From positions 1 through 23,750 of the forward strand of contig JAILNL010000081.1 in NCBI GenBank assembly GCA_024691625.1: 23,750 nt of DNA, in the 5' to 3' direction. A program made the position numbers and the translations under genes. Shown here piece after piece: positions 23,591-23,750 of this stretch; the stretch's first letter is position 1, and the number at the start of each line of letters is the position of its first letter. The DNA is from Schwartzia sp. (in: firmicutes). GTDB taxonomy: Bacteria; Bacillota; Negativicutes; Selenomonadales; Selenomonadaceae. The notes beneath the pieces were generated by a model. The model ran no database searches and was not told where the DNA came from. It worked only from the letters and a program-made list of their open reading frames with translations.

Positions 23591-23750
23591 TATCGTAAGT
23601 TAATACAGGAAATCGTTGAACAGGAAATAGTAGCACAGCATTACCTCATTACAGCGAGTCGATAACCGGGCAGCCGGGGGTGTGATGATCGACATGAGAG
23701 GCAGTGTGAATGGACCTGTGAGAGCCTGCCCAAAGCGCTTAGGCGTGAGT
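23591..23750 (+). promoter_or_regulatory. T-box leader (5' part), specifier TGG, Trp-responsive
   Basis: This is Stem I of a T-box riboswitch, which senses the charging state of a tRNA. ACAGG (23620-23624) pairs with CCTGT (23715-23719), opposing GA steps suggest the K-turn, and AGTA (23629-23632) is the loop E motif. GCAC (23633-23636) pairs with GTGT (23704-23707), CCTCAT (23644-23649) with ATGAG-GG (23694-23701, one bulged A), and TCGAT (23659-23663) with ATCGA (23688-23692). The distal GCGAG and GTGTGA match the conserved bulge and T-loop. The specifier side reads GAA-TGG-A before the lower helix, so the codon is TGG (23711-23713). The window ends before the antiterminator box, so the controlled gene is not visible; trpS or a Trp biosynthesis or transport gene is expected. 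A Gly reading (GGA) is less likely because no unpaired purine would follow. Confidence 0.88.

Noticed and set aside
1..23750. Search for mobile elements, CRISPR arrays, tRNA/rRNA genes, toxin-antitoxin or defence genes
   Set aside because: No transposase, integrase, direct repeat array, tRNA cloverleaf or defence motif was seen. The window is a continuous set of housekeeping genes.

Overview
This window is ordinary chromosomal DNA from a low-to-mid GC Firmicute (Bacillota). All 22 genes lie on the plus strand, often overlapping or a few bases apart, and most have clear Shine-Dalgarno sequences. The gene order is the classic Firmicute housekeeping series: aroQ-pepP-efp, an Asp23-family gene, then nusB-xseA-xseB-ispA-dxs-tlyA-nadK-argR-recN, then nudF-type Nudix, M50 protease, scpA and scpB, then a U32 peptidase, mutS2, a class A PBP and tyrS. 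A non-spore-forming member of the Negativicutes would fit, but that placement is inference. I see no mobile element, CRISPR array, tRNA, rRNA or phage gene, and no sign of recent transfer.

Layout. Bases 1-2284: tail of a U32 peptidase gene, aroQ, pepP and efp, closed by a strong intrinsic terminator. Bases 2379-4204: an extended -10 promoter drives a small envelope-stress module (Asp23 protein, its membrane anchor AmaP, a DUF2273 membrane protein) together with nusB, ending in a second intrinsic terminator. Bases 4226-14936: a long run of genes for exonuclease VII, isoprenoid precursors (ispA, dxs), ribosome methylation (tlyA), NADP supply (nadK), arginine control (argR), double-strand-break repair (recN), ADP-ribose hydrolysis, an intramembrane protease and the ScpAB condensin partners, ending in a third terminator. 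Bases 14959-23493: a small unrecognised membrane protein, a double-length RlhA-like U32 protein, MutS2, a PBP1A-type peptidoglycan synthase and TyrRS. Bases 23494-23750: a consensus-like promoter followed by the 5' part of a T-box leader whose specifier reads as TGG (Trp). The gene it controls lies beyond the window.

Main points of interest. (1) The Trp T-box is built almost completely from visible pairings. (2) The MutS2 Walker B segment departs from the near-invariant family sequence at three places, including Asp to Glu at the metal-binding position. (3) The NAD kinase has Asp where the family has a conserved Tyr. (4) Relative to the Bacillus subtilis order, spoIIIA-accBC, spoIVB-spo0A and folD are all missing at the exact junctions where they would sit, two of them sporulation loci. 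(5) A 68-residue membrane protein has no recognised function. I found nothing that I would call a new multi-gene system.

Several starts were set from Shine-Dalgarno spacing rather than the longest reading frame: aroQ, amaP, xseA, xseB, dxs, nadK, argR, the Nudix gene, scpB, the small membrane protein, mutS2, the PBP gene and tyrS.
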